NCBI RefSeq assembly: GCF_002895485.1
Contig: NZ_AZRK01000024.1
Coordinates: forward strand, 27,370-91,369
DNA length: 64,000 bases
Direction of reading: 5' to 3'
Source: Petrotoga sp. 9PWA.NaAc.5.4
GTDB taxonomy: Bacteria > Thermotogota > Thermotogae > Petrotogales > Petrotogaceae
Below the pieces are notes generated by a model. That model was given only the letters and a program-made list of their open reading frames with translations, was not told the DNA's origin and ran no database searches. A program made the position numbers and the translations under genes. Positions 17,561 to 26,560 of the stretch are shown here, one piece after another. Every line of letters begins with the position of its first letter. Within the stretch, counting starts at the first letter, position 1.

Positions 17561-18326
17561 TTATTTTAAAGCTAATTTTAAAATATTTGTATATTTTTTA
17601 ATTATACTTATTGCTTTTATTGCTGCTTATATGTTTTCTTTCAATTCAAAAACTATGCAAACGGTTCAAACAATTGTAAATATCCTTCCTGAGTTTATTT
17701 TTGATTTAGCTAATTTTAATAAAAACCTTATAGTTACTCCTGAAGGGTATTTTGGGACAAATGGGTTACTTATTACCTATATATTCTTAACGTTTTTTGT
17801 CTCAAGTCTTGTGAACAACATTATCACAAAAGATTTTAGTAACAAAATTTATAATTTTGTACTAACCAAGCCTTTTCGAAGATTAAGAATCCTTTTAGAA
17901 AAGCTCTTTTCAATTATTATATATGAACTTTTAATTTCCTTTATCATCATGGGAGGCCTATTTTTATTTTATAAAATTATTATGGGATTTTCTTATACGC
18001 CAGTTTTTTTGCATATTTACGGTTTTTATTCGTTTGTTTTTCAAATCTTTATTACAGGTATTTGTTCTTTTTTAGCTATGAAAACTAACAGTCAAATAAA
18101 AGTTATACTTTACTCTATGATTATATCTGTATCTTTTTATACCCTTTTCTCTTTTAAAAATGCTAATGAATCAATTGCAAAACTAAGCCCTTTTTATTAT
18201 ATGCAGATAGGACATATAATAGTTGGAGGTAACAATATCTTAGTTATCTCAGCATTGGTAATAACTTCTGTATTATTATGTCTTATATCGTTTTTTATTT
18301 ATAAAGATAAAGAAATGTGTTATTAA
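17550..18326 (+). CDS. ABC-2 type transporter permease
   Basis: A 258-residue integral membrane protein with about six hydrophobic segments (roughly 10-30, 75-95, 115-145, 155-178, 185-205, 230-255), the usual layout of ABC-2 permeases paired with a stand-alone ATPase. ATG 17550 is chosen because ggaggt ends seven bases before it; it overlaps the ATPase gene by 11 bases. Phrases such as NNIITKDFSNKIYNFVLTKP match the coupling region of such permeases. Exported substrate unknown. Confidence 0.85.
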   Translation: MLYNYFKANFKIFVYFLIILIAFIAAYMFSFNSKTMQTVQTIVNILPEFIFDLANFNKNLIVTPEGYFGTNGLLITYIFLTFFVSSLVNNIITKDFSNKIYNFVLTKPFRRLRILLEKLFSIIIYELLISFIIMGGLFLFYKIIMGFSYTPVFLHIYGFYSFVFQIFITGICSFLAMKTNSQIKVILYSMIISVSFYTLFSFKNANESIAKLSPFYYMQIGHIIVGGNNILVISALVITSVLLCLISFFIYKDKEMCY

Positions 18327-18373
18327 AACTTTTAAACGTTTTTTATTTTAGACAAAAATAAAGGAGTCTAAAA

Positions 18374-19063
18374 ATGCCAGGTTATTTAACTCATATTATT
18401 TTTGGGCAAAAAGTTTTTCCCAGTACTTTAAAAAACGTTAGAATGTTCAACTTTGGTCTTATGGGTCCGGATATTTTTTATTACGATATTTCTGATCCAA
18501 AGTATGAACTTATTGCGCAAACTTTACATGAAGTGGACCTATCAAAATTTATAAATGAAATGAAAAAAGAAAGTCCTGAATATGCTTTAGGTGTTTACTT
18601 ACATTCATATTTGGACTTAAAAATGCATCCGAGAATAAATTTTTTAGAAAGAACCTTACATCTGTCTCACACAAAAATAGAGACAATAGTAGATGCTGCT
18701 ATATTAAAAAAAGAATGGAAAACAACGGTCTTTAGAGTTAATAAGAATTTTTTCCCTCAAAAACTTCCTGCTCGTTTTATGAGAATTTTTGATGAAACTT
18801 TATACAATTATTATGAAATTGAAGATATAAAAATAAAGGATCTTTATAATACCTTTTTGAAAAATTTTAATTTTTTATATAAATTTTATCCTATAAAAGC
18901 AATAGGTTCACATGTTTTATATATTTGTACCTTAGGTAAATACAATTACAAAGATTATTTTATATTTAAAATGCCTTCTGAAGATATATTAAATGATTAC
19001 GGAATTAATGTTATTTGGAAAGAATCATTAAGTGAAGTAAATGATTTAATTAAAAATTTTTGA
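18374..19063 (+). CDS. Zinc-dependent phospholipase C family protein
   Basis: The 229-residue protein begins MPGYLTHIIFGQKVF, with FGLMGPDIFYYD and ALGVYLHSYLDLKMHP following, the His/Asp pattern of the Zn_dep_PLPC family seen in Clostridia and Thermotogota. Those proteins are predicted metal hydrolases, mostly uncharacterised, and usually lack a signal peptide as here. It follows the ABC permease by 47 bases on the same strand, so it may be co-transcribed. Whether it acts on phospholipid is unknown. Confidence 0.8.
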   Translation: MPGYLTHIIFGQKVFPSTLKNVRMFNFGLMGPDIFYYDISDPKYELIAQTLHEVDLSKFINEMKKESPEYALGVYLHSYLDLKMHPRINFLERTLHLSHTKIETIVDAAILKKEWKTTVFRVNKNFFPQKLPARFMRIFDETLYNYYEIEDIKIKDLYNTFLKNFNFLYKFYPIKAIGSHVLYICTLGKYNYKDYFIFKMPSEDILNDYGINVIWKESLSEVNDLIKNF

Positions 19064-19154
19064 TTTATTAATTCTTTAGCTGCTATTTTTAAAGTACTTT
19101 ATCCAGACTAATCTTTATCAAAGGTACATATTTAATAAATATGGAAATATGTGG

Positions 19155-19353
19155 ACTTTAGAAAATTCGAATTTTCTAAAAATAAGTTTTTGAATTTATA
19201 ACGGGTTTAGGTTGTAGCTCTTTCCACTGTGTCGGCACAAGCACAGAATACATTAAAGAAATAAACAATTGATCAAAATTAGAATAGTGAAAGTATTTTA
19301 TAAAAATTTAAACGCTAAAACATTGATAAAATACAAATTTTATAATTTCTAAA
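19155..19353 (-). repeat. Interspersed repeat, copy 4 (reverse orientation)
   Basis: A 199-bp copy bounded by ACTTTAGAAA (19155) and ATTTCTAAA (ending 19353). The internal hairpin has quite different arms from other copies (CTGTG / CACAG around 19229-19248), yet remains self-complementary. It fills most of the 328-base gap before thymidine kinase; nothing else is visible in 19064-19392. Confidence 0.75.
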
Positions 19354-19392
19354 TTGAATATATTAAAAATATATAAGGAAGTGAAAATTCAT

Positions 19393-19986
19393 ATGAAAAG
19401 TGGTATATTAGTTATGATAGTCGGACCAATGTATTCAGGAAAAACTTCCGAATTATTATCTTTTATTGAAATATATAGTCTCGGTAAGAAAAAGTTTAAA
19501 GCATTTAAGCCAAAAATGGATTTTAGATACGATAATAGTCGGATAGTCTCTCATTCTAATATTTCGGTTGCCGCATATAATATTTCTAAGGCTGAAGAGA
19601 TCTACTCTTATCTTGACAAAGATGAAAAAGCTGTATTTATAGATGAAGTACAATTCTTTGATGAAGGACTTAGAGATATAGTTTTAAAACTTGTTTTTTC
19701 AGGAATAGATGTATATTGTGCTGGATTAGACGTAAGTTATAAAAACAACCCATTTCCTGTCACATCTTTACTTATGGCTCATGCGGACACCATAATAAAA
19801 AAGAAAGCTGTTTGTCATGAATGTGGCGAATATACAGGAACTCTTTCATATAAAATAGTTGATAACGGGGGAGAAATTGATGTTGGAGGGTTTGAAAAGT
19901 ATATCGCGGTATGTAAAGATTGTTACGTAAAATTAAACAAAGAAAAAGGAAGGGATAAAAATGGAAGTATTGAAAGAAATTATTAA
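19393..19986 (+). CDS. tdk: Thymidine kinase
   Basis: It phosphorylates thymidine for nucleotide salvage in the cytoplasm. The 197-residue type II enzyme has GPMYSGKTSELL (P-loop), the FIDEVQFFDE segment with the catalytic Glu, the lasso region, and the zinc cysteines CHECG and CKDC. ATG 19393 follows aaggaagtg; an upstream ATG at 19354 would add 13 residues unlike the family. Its end overlaps the next gene by 26 bases. Confidence 0.95.
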   Translation: MKSGILVMIVGPMYSGKTSELLSFIEIYSLGKKKFKAFKPKMDFRYDNSRIVSHSNISVAAYNISKAEEIYSYLDKDEKAVFIDEVQFFDEGLRDIVLKLVFSGIDVYCAGLDVSYKNNPFPVTSLLMAHADTIIKKKAVCHECGEYTGTLSYKIVDNGGEIDVGGFEKYIAVCKDCYVKLNKEKGRDKNGSIERNY

Positions 19987-20470
19987 CAGAAGAAGCATTA
20001 GGCAGTTTAAAAACAAAGAAGTGTCAAATGAAGTTATCGAAACTCTCCTTCATGCCGCAATGCAAGCCCCTTCCGCAAATAATGAGCAACCTTGGGAGTT
20101 TATTGTAGTTAAAAAAAGAGATCTTCTTGAAAAAATATCTGAGATCCATCCTTTTGCGAAGATGACCAGTCAAGCTAGTGTTGCCATTATAGTTTGTGGT
20201 GACCTTAACAAAGAAATCTCAAAGGGAAGATGGGTTCAAGATTGTAGTGCAGCCACTGAAAACTTACTTTTAGAGGTGGTTCATCAAGGATTAGGAGCAG
20301 TTTGGGTTGGAGTATATCCACGAAAAGAAAGAGAAGAAGAAATTCGAAAACTTTTCAATTTACCTGAAAATATTATTCCACTATGTATCGTACCAATTGG
20401 CTATCCCAATGAAGAAAAAGACTACGAAAATAGATTTAAAAAAGAGAGAATACATTACGATAGATGGTAA
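19961..20470 (+). CDS. Nitroreductase family protein
   Basis: An FMN-dependent NAD(P)H oxidoreductase family member of 169 residues. The N-terminal FMN motif RRSIRQFKNKEV, the APSANNEQPWEFIV segment and the GLGAVWVGVYP segment are visible. Members reduce nitro compounds, quinones or other electron acceptors; the natural substrate cannot be told. It overlaps tdk and is followed by a bidirectional terminator. Confidence 0.92.
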   Translation: MEVLKEIINRRSIRQFKNKEVSNEVIETLLHAAMQAPSANNEQPWEFIVVKKRDLLEKISEIHPFAKMTSQASVAIIVCGDLNKEISKGRWVQDCSAATENLLLEVVHQGLGAVWVGVYPRKEREEEIRKLFNLPENIIPLCIVPIGYPNEEKDYENRFKKERIHYDRW

Positions 20471-20494
20471 AAAAAGGCCTTAAGAGGCCTTTTT
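20471..20494. terminator. Bidirectional terminator between nitroreductase and aldo/keto reductase
   Basis: A 10-bp perfect palindrome (AAAAAGGCCT / AGGCCTTTTT) with a 4-base loop. It starts immediately after the nitroreductase stop, and the stop codon of the convergent gene (20493-20495) falls at its edge. Confidence 0.92.
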
Positions 20495-21317
20495 AAAAAT
20501 CATCGGGATTTGCTCCGAACCTTTTATTTTGATTTAAACTATCAATTATTCTCATTTCTTCTTCAGTTAATTCAAAATCAAATATTTCAGCGTTTTCTTT
20601 TATTCTCTCCTTATGTACTGATTTTGGGATTGTAACTACTTCATGTTGTAGATCCCATCTTAGAACCACTTGAGAAGGCGTTTTGTGATGTTTTTTCGCT
20701 ATTTCGATTATCTCAGGGATATCGTTCACTCTACCTCTCATAATCGGACTCCAAGCTTCCATCTGAATTTTGTTCTTCTTACAAAACTCCAGCAAATCTT
20801 TTTGCAACAGGTAAGGATGAAATTCAACTTGATTGACCATTGGAACAATCTCGCAATTATCAATAATATCTTTAAGATGGTGGATCAAAAAATTACTTAC
20901 TCCAATTGCTCTAACTCTTCCTTCTTTATATATTTTTTCTAATGCTTTCCAAGTTTCTATATATTTACCTCTTACTGGCCAATGAATTAAATAAAGGTCT
21001 AAATAATCAACACCAAGTCTTTTTAAAGAATTTTCGAAACTTCTTAGAGTACTTTCATATCCTTGGTTTGTATTCCAAACTTTTGATGTAATAAAAAGTT
21101 CTTCTCGAGGTATTCGACTTTCTCTAATTGCTTTACCAACTTCCTCTTCATTTTCATACATTTCGGCAGTATCTATTAATCTGTATCCGATACTTAATGC
21201 ATACTTTATTCCCTCTATAAGTTCGTTATCATGGGCTTTATAAGTACCATAACCTAACCACGGCATTTTTACTTTGTTATATAATTCGGTTTTATCCATA
21301 ATATTAGATATTTTCAT
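20493..21317 (-). CDS. Aldo/keto reductase
   Basis: An NAD(P)H-dependent TIM-barrel oxidoreductase of 274 residues. Visible motifs are GYGTYKAHD, LIDTAEMYENEEEVGKAI (catalytic Asp and Tyr), FITSKVWN (Lys), DYLDLYLIHWP (His) and the cofactor region IPKSVHKERIKENAEIF. These match the AKR5-like YvgN/DkgA group. ATG 21317 is used with aaaggagg 11 bases upstream; ATG 21374 would start inside the repeat. Physiological substrate unknown (methylglyoxal or other carbonyls are typical). Confidence 0.92.
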   Translation of the reverse strand: MKISNIMDKTELYNKVKMPWLGYGTYKAHDNELIEGIKYALSIGYRLIDTAEMYENEEEVGKAIRESRIPREELFITSKVWNTNQGYESTLRSFENSLKRLGVDYLDLYLIHWPVRGKYIETWKALEKIYKEGRVRAIGVSNFLIHHLKDIIDNCEIVPMVNQVEFHPYLLQKDLLEFCKKNKIQMEAWSPIMRGRVNDIPEIIEIAKKHHKTPSQVVLRWDLQHEVVTIPKSVHKERIKENAEIFDFELTEEEMRIIDSLNQNKRFGANPDDF

Positions 21318-21352
21318 AGATATATCAACCTCCTTTATTAAATCATTACTGT

Positions 21353-21553
21353 CTTTAGAAATTCTAAAATTCATATTTTATCAATAGTTTAGTGTTTAAC
21401 TCTTTATAAAATACCTCAATAACTATAATCCTTACTAATTCCTAATTTCTTTATCTTTTTCGGTACCTGTACCGAAGAGTAGGTGAGAGGGCTTCGCCCT
21501 GAACCCATTTTAAATTCAAAATTCTATTTTTAAAAATGCTCCATTTCTAAAGT
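21353..21553 (+). repeat. Interspersed repeat, copy 5
   Basis: A 201-bp copy from CTTTAGAAAT to ATTTCTAAAGT with both hairpins: TTCGGTACCTGTACCGAA and GAGGGCTTCGCCCT. It lies upstream of the aldo/keto reductase, 35 bases from its start. Confidence 0.85.
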
Positions 21554-21572
21554 TTCTCTAACTCATTACTGT

Positions 21573-21745
21573 CTTTAGAAATTCTAAAATCCTTATTATC
21601 TGTATATTTTAGCGTTGATTTTTTACAAAATACCTCCCCGCTTCTAATCCTTACTAATTCCTAATTTCTTTACCTTTTTCGGTACCTGTACCGAAATGAA
21701 GAGGAGAGGGTTCTGCCTTGGATCCAACTTTAAATCCAACACGAT
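21573..21745 (+). repeat. Interspersed repeat, copy 6 (3'-truncated)
   Basis: A tandem second copy 19 bases after copy 5, again starting CTTTAGAAAT and preceded by the same CATTACTGT. It has the identical hairpin TTCGGTACCTGTACCGAA and a decayed GGGTTCTGCCTTGGATCC block, and loses the 3' terminus before acpS. Confidence 0.8.
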
Positions 21746-21785
21746 TATGCATTTCTGAACCAATTTTCTAATTCGGTAACAATAT

Positions 21786-22142
21786 TCATTCTTCAATGAA
21801 AACTGCCGTTGCGACAGCATAATCTCTTTCGTGAGCAATAGATATTAAAATTTCTCCTCTACTTTTAAATTTTTCAAAAATGTAACTAATTGAATCTTCG
21901 TCTAAGTATGGTTCACCATTTTCTTTGTTAAGAACCGTGATTTCAGAATATGGTATGAACCTTTTGAAACATTTTATAATAGCTTCTTTGACTGCAAATC
22001 GTCCAGCAGCATACTCTTTCTTTCTTTTTTCGCCTTTGAAACTATCGTAAACTTCTTTTTCTTTTATAGAAAGTATTTTCTTTATATTGTTTTCATTTAT
22101 TCTTTCCACTTTCACTATATCGACACCTATTGCTCTAATCAT
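21786..22142 (-). CDS. acpS: Holo-[acyl-carrier-protein] synthase
   Basis: AcpS moves 4'-phosphopantetheine from CoA to acyl carrier protein. The 118-residue protein has the metal-binding AIGVDIVKVERI, the AAGRFAVKEAIIKCF motif with the catalytic Glu, and the C-terminal ISIAHERDYAVATAV typical of the family. ATG 22142 overlaps the end of the ftsA-like gene by eight bases. It is the last gene of a long operon. Confidence 0.95.
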   Translation of the reverse strand: MIRAIGVDIVKVERINENNIKKILSIKEKEVYDSFKGEKRKKEYAAGRFAVKEAIIKCFKRFIPYSEITVLNKENGEPYLDEDSISYIFEKFKSRGEILISIAHERDYAVATAVFIEE

Positions 22143-24207
22143 TTATCAACACCTTCACATCGGCTCCTGGATTAATTTTCTGTAAAAAACTTTCCACTTT
22201 TTCACCATTTATATATATTTCATAAGATTTTATCTCATTCACATTCAAAGAAAGATGATTGAAAATATCTATCAATTGAAGATCTTTTTGAACTTTTTTT
22301 ATTGTGTAATTCGCACCGTTCATTATCTCTTCCTCAATATTAATAACTCTACCATCAAACATAACGTTAAATTCTTCTTTATTAAGCAAAATTTCTTTTC
22401 CATTTAAAAATACCTTTGTTTTTTCTATTTCTATATTCAAAAAATCTTTAAGCTTAGGTAATTCTATAGCTTTTGTTTCTAATGAATCTTCATTTTTTAT
22501 CTTATAATCTTTCTCCAATATTTCACCATTTTTAACTATAACTGTACCTACAGAAACTTCGTAAGGAAGGTTATTTATTGTAAAATAAATCTTTTCATTT
22601 GAATTTTTGAAAATATCTTCGATTGTTGGAGAAACTGTTTGAATTATTTCTCCATCTTTAATTTTCTCTTCAAGATCTTCTACTTTTTTGCCGTTTTTGA
22701 ATACTATCGGATAAGTAATTTTTGGTTCTCCGTTAAGGTAATATTTTATAGGAGTTATCACTTGTTTTATTGTTAATGAAACTGGTCCCCCATTTTCAGG
22801 TTCTTCTATTTCTATTTTATCTCCAGGTTTTACAGGAGAATTAAAATCAGCAATATCTCCATTAATCCTAATTTTTGCAGTTCGTCCTTTTTCACCTTTA
22901 ACTATCATTAATTTCCCATTTAATTCAAAACCTATAGCAGGTGACGGAGCTCCAACTAACCTATCCATAGAATACCCTGCCTGTAATAATACTTGTAAAA
23001 CATTCATGTCTTTTCCCATGAATAGTATATTGAAGTTTTGATGATTAATTTTTATATTGTTGAAAACACTTCCTTCTTTTTTTAAAGCAACGTTAACTAT
23101 ACCTAAGGGAGTTACATATTCGCTTCCTTCTAATTTCAAACATTCAAAAACAATTTTTTCTAAATTACTAGCAGTTTTCAATGAAACTCGTGATTTTGGG
23201 ATCTGTAATTTTTCAGCTATTTTTTCAATAAATCCCGGTACTTTTCCCCCTCCGCCAACTACCATAACGGCTGAAGGAGATCTGCCATTAAGATTAATTA
23301 TTTCTTTGACAATTTTATCTGCTATGTTGTCTATAGTAGGATTTATTATCTTTAAAACTTCTTCTTTTGATATTTCTTGAGAATTATCAAGAATGTCTTT
23401 GTAAGTTATTGTTTCTTTTTCCGAAAGTTCTCTTTTTATCTTTTCTGCTACTTTAAAATCGACTAATAAACTTTCAGAAATGGCCTCGGTTATTTCGTCA
23501 CCTGCTAACGGAACCATACCATAACCTATTATTACCCCGTTATTTGAGATAGCTATATCACTTGTACCAGCTCCAACATCTACCATTACTATATTCAAGC
23601 TTCTTAAATCTTCAGGTACTACTAAACTTGTTGCAGCTATGGGTTCTAAAGTGATATGAAAAGGCTTTAAGCCAGACCTTTCTAAAACAGACATCATCGC
23701 TTCTACTACATTTCTTGGGAGAAAAGCGGCCAAAACTTTAACCTTTGCTTGGTTACCTTTTTGCCCTTCAAGATGTTTTATCCATTGACCATCAAGACTA
23801 TAATATAAAACTGAATACCCAACACAATACATACTTTCGTAATACTGAATCTTTTCTGTTGCCAGTTTAACAGCTTCAAGTTCCATATTTCTAACAATAT
23901 CTTCACTTAAAAAACCTTGCGTGGATATATCAAGTTCATAAGTACCTATTGATGAAATAAGAAACCGTCCGGCTATAGCTATAGCCACTTCAGATAATTT
24001 TTCGCCACTTTTTTCTTCGAGCATTTGCTTTACTTTATTAACGCTTTTTGCAACTTTACCAACGTCGTGTATTTGACCATCTAACATAGCTCTGTTTTCA
24101 TGTTCTAATTCATAAAAATCTCTTATTACTATCTTTTCATTTTCTTCGTCGTAATCAGCTAAAATACCTACTAATGTTCTTGTACCAATGTCAAGGCCAA
24201 AAATCAT
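22135..24207 (-). CDS. FtsA/PilM-like actin-fold ATPase with long C-terminal extension
   Basis: The 690-residue protein starts MIFGLDIGTRTLVGIL (phosphate 1 of the actin/Hsp70 fold), has IAIAGRFLISS, MVDVGAGTSDIAIS (phosphate 2) and VMVVGGGGKVPG (adenosine motif) within the first ~380 residues, the arrangement of FtsA-type proteins. Residues ~390-690 form an extension rich in short beta-type segments with repeated YLNGEP/FLNGKE/YINGEK phrases, suggestive of tandem small beta-grasp-like modules. Similar large FtsA-domain proteins occur in Clostridia; their role is not established. It is 16 bases downstream of mutS2. No membrane helix is seen. Confidence 0.8.
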   Translation of the reverse strand: MIFGLDIGTRTLVGILADYDEENEKIVIRDFYELEHENRAMLDGQIHDVGKVAKSVNKVKQMLEEKSGEKLSEVAIAIAGRFLISSIGTYELDISTQGFLSEDIVRNMELEAVKLATEKIQYYESMYCVGYSVLYYSLDGQWIKHLEGQKGNQAKVKVLAAFLPRNVVEAMMSVLERSGLKPFHITLEPIAATSLVVPEDLRSLNIVMVDVGAGTSDIAISNNGVIIGYGMVPLAGDEITEAISESLLVDFKVAEKIKRELSEKETITYKDILDNSQEISKEEVLKIINPTIDNIADKIVKEIINLNGRSPSAVMVVGGGGKVPGFIEKIAEKLQIPKSRVSLKTASNLEKIVFECLKLEGSEYVTPLGIVNVALKKEGSVFNNIKINHQNFNILFMGKDMNVLQVLLQAGYSMDRLVGAPSPAIGFELNGKLMIVKGEKGRTAKIRINGDIADFNSPVKPGDKIEIEEPENGGPVSLTIKQVITPIKYYLNGEPKITYPIVFKNGKKVEDLEEKIKDGEIIQTVSPTIEDIFKNSNEKIYFTINNLPYEVSVGTVIVKNGEILEKDYKIKNEDSLETKAIELPKLKDFLNIEIEKTKVFLNGKEILLNKEEFNVMFDGRVINIEEEIMNGANYTIKKVQKDLQLIDIFNHLSLNVNEIKSYEIYINGEKVESFLQKINPGADVKVLIND

Positions 24208-24223
24208 AGGATACTCCTCCCTA

Positions 24224-26560
24224 CTACACTTCTATAATTGTAGCTCCAGTTCCGCCTTCCTCAGTTCTTGCAATTTTAAAATCTTTTACTAAAGGGAAGT
24301 TTCTAAGGTATTCCCAAATACCGATAGCTAATTTGCCGGTACCTTTCCCATGAATTATTCTCCCCTCTTTTATTCCTGAAGCAATTAGATCAGAAATGAA
24401 TTTTTCTATAACGGGAATAGCTTCATTTACGGTATAACCACGCACGTCTATTTCTGGATAAACTGCCTTTTTTTTACTTATCTTAAAATTAACGTTGTTT
24501 TTCGGTTCTTCTATATCCTTTTCTTCACCTACTGGTTCTATATCGTTTAACTGATATGTTATTTCAATAGGTGAATTTTTTATTTGAACGGTTGCTTTAG
24601 ATTCATCTATTTCTTTTATTATTCCTTGCATATTTCCAGGTACTTTAACTTTCATTCCGATTTTCAACTTAACGTTTGATTTTTTAGAAAGACTTTGTTT
24701 TTTAAAAAGTGAATCTTCCAACTCTTTAATTTGATTTGATAAGTTATCTGCGTTTTTTAGATTGTTTTTTAATCTTTCTAAGTCTTTTTCTTTAAGTGCG
24801 ATTTTAACATCTTCTATAATTCTTTGAATCTCGTTTTTTATTTCTTTTATTTGTTTTTTTATCATAAAAAATTCTTTATCTAAACTCTCTATTTCTTTTT
24901 TTCTCAATTTTTCAAGTTTTTCTCCATATTCCTTTTTTAATCTGTCCAGTTCTTGTAACTGATTTTTCTGCTTCTCCCGATTCTCTTCATATTCTTTATA
25001 CAAATATGAAAGTCTTTTTAAAATAATTTCATTTTCTGTATGTTCTTTGTTTAAATTTCTTTTTGCATTTTCTATTATTTTTCTCTCTATACCTAATTTT
25101 TCTGCTATTTCTATAGCATGCGAAGCTCCTGGTACTCCTATTATCAACTTATATGTAGGCTTCAATGTTTCTAAATCAAAAGACATAGAGGCCGACGTCA
25201 GTCTATCTTCTTCCAAAGAAAAGGCCTTTATTTCAGAAAGATGGGAGGTGACAAATAATATAGGTCCTATATCAAGTAAATGTCCCAATATCGCTTTACT
25301 CAAAGCAGAACCCTCTATAGGATCCGTCCCCGTGCCTAATTCATCTATAAGTACCAAAGAATTTGATGTCACATTTTCAACGATATGTTTTATATTAACC
25401 AAATGAGCTGAGAAAGTACTCAAATTTTCAGAAATATTTTGCTGATCACCTATATCAGTATATATCTCATCTATAAAAGGTAAATCTGCTTTTAAAGCCA
25501 GTACTGGCAAACAAGCATGTGCCATAAAGAAAGCAACTCCTATAGATTTTAACGAAACAGTTTTTCCTCCAGTATTCGGGCCAGTTATTATCATTCCATT
25601 TTTTTTAAGCTCTACATCTATAGGTACAACTTTATCTTGGTCAATAAGAGGGTGCCTCAACTCTTTTAAATCAATATTTTTATTGTCTTTTTTGGGTGTT
25701 ACAAATATTGCATTCTTTTTTTTGGCGTATTTCGATTTTGCGATATTGACATCTATATATGAAATGACCTCTATATTATTTTTCAATTTTTCAAGATTTT
25801 TTTGTATATCAAAGGTTAGATTCGATAAAATTTTTATTATTTCAACTTTTTCTTCTGATTCAATATTTATTAGTGCATCATTTAATTCGATAATATTCTC
25901 TGGTTCAACGAAAACTGTGGCTCCAGAATCGGATTTACCAACTGTTATTCCTCTTATAAGATTGCGGTTTTCAGATTTAACAGCAATACAAACTCTATTG
26001 TTTCTTTCAATAGGTTGATCTATAGCCAAATATTTATAATATCTATTTTTTATTTTATTAAATTCCGAATTTATCTGATTTTTAGTAGAAGCTATATTTT
26101 TTCTTATATTTTTTAGCTCAATTGTTGCATCATCTTTTATTTCCCCATTTTCTGCAAAGATTCTAAAAATATTATCGATTAATTCTTTAAGAGGAAAGTA
26201 TTTAATGATTTTTTCAGTAAGTAAATCGTCTATTTCGCTGTAAAATTTATATGCTTCATTAGATTCGTATAAAAACGTTCCAATTTTTCTAAATTCTTTT
26301 CCTTCTAAATTTCCTTTATTATCAAGTTTTTCTATTATATCAATAATGTTAGGTACCGCGGAAATATCTTTCAACTCACCTTTAATAGCCAAATTAAAAA
26401 AAACACGAGAAATCATGATTTCTCGGTTTAATATTTCATAATCTTTATACATTTCAATTTTGCTTAATAATAAATTTTGCCCATATTGAGTGTCGGAATT
26501 ATTTGCTATTTCTTTAACGATTTCGTTTAGATCTAAGTCTTTGTAAGTTTTATCTAAAAT
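24224..26560 (-). CDS. mutS2: Endonuclease MutS2
   Basis: MutS2 is a MutS-core ATPase with a C-terminal Smr nuclease domain; it acts on recombination intermediates and, in Bacillus, on stalled ribosomes. Visible are the P-loop TGPNTGGKTVSLK, Walker B LVLIDELGTGTDPIEGSAL, a coiled-coil segment (about 510-610) and the Smr motifs DVRGYTVNEA and IIHGKGTGKL. The first ATG (26452) would cut off ~36 residues. The frame stays open upstream and reads like a MutS2 N-terminus (DKTYKDLDLNEIVKEIANNS) back to a stop at 26563, with no ATG, GTG or TTG. The ATT at 26560, 8 bases after aggggtg, is the likely start, giving 778 residues. Start is inference. Confidence 0.95.
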   Translation of the reverse strand: MLDKTYKDLDLNEIVKEIANNSDTQYGQNLLLSKIEMYKDYEILNREIMISRVFFNLAIKGELKDISAVPNIIDIIEKLDNKGNLEGKEFRKIGTFLYESNEAYKFYSEIDDLLTEKIIKYFPLKELIDNIFRIFAENGEIKDDATIELKNIRKNIASTKNQINSEFNKIKNRYYKYLAIDQPIERNNRVCIAVKSENRNLIRGITVGKSDSGATVFVEPENIIELNDALINIESEEKVEIIKILSNLTFDIQKNLEKLKNNIEVISYIDVNIAKSKYAKKKNAIFVTPKKDNKNIDLKELRHPLIDQDKVVPIDVELKKNGMIITGPNTGGKTVSLKSIGVAFFMAHACLPVLALKADLPFIDEIYTDIGDQQNISENLSTFSAHLVNIKHIVENVTSNSLVLIDELGTGTDPIEGSALSKAILGHLLDIGPILFVTSHLSEIKAFSLEEDRLTSASMSFDLETLKPTYKLIIGVPGASHAIEIAEKLGIERKIIENAKRNLNKEHTENEIILKRLSYLYKEYEENREKQKNQLQELDRLKKEYGEKLEKLRKKEIESLDKEFFMIKKQIKEIKNEIQRIIEDVKIALKEKDLERLKNNLKNADNLSNQIKELEDSLFKKQSLSKKSNVKLKIGMKVKVPGNMQGIIKEIDESKATVQIKNSPIEITYQLNDIEPVGEEKDIEEPKNNVNFKISKKKAVYPEIDVRGYTVNEAIPVIEKFISDLIASGIKEGRIIHGKGTGKLAIGIWEYLRNFPLVKDFKIARTEEGGTGATIIEV

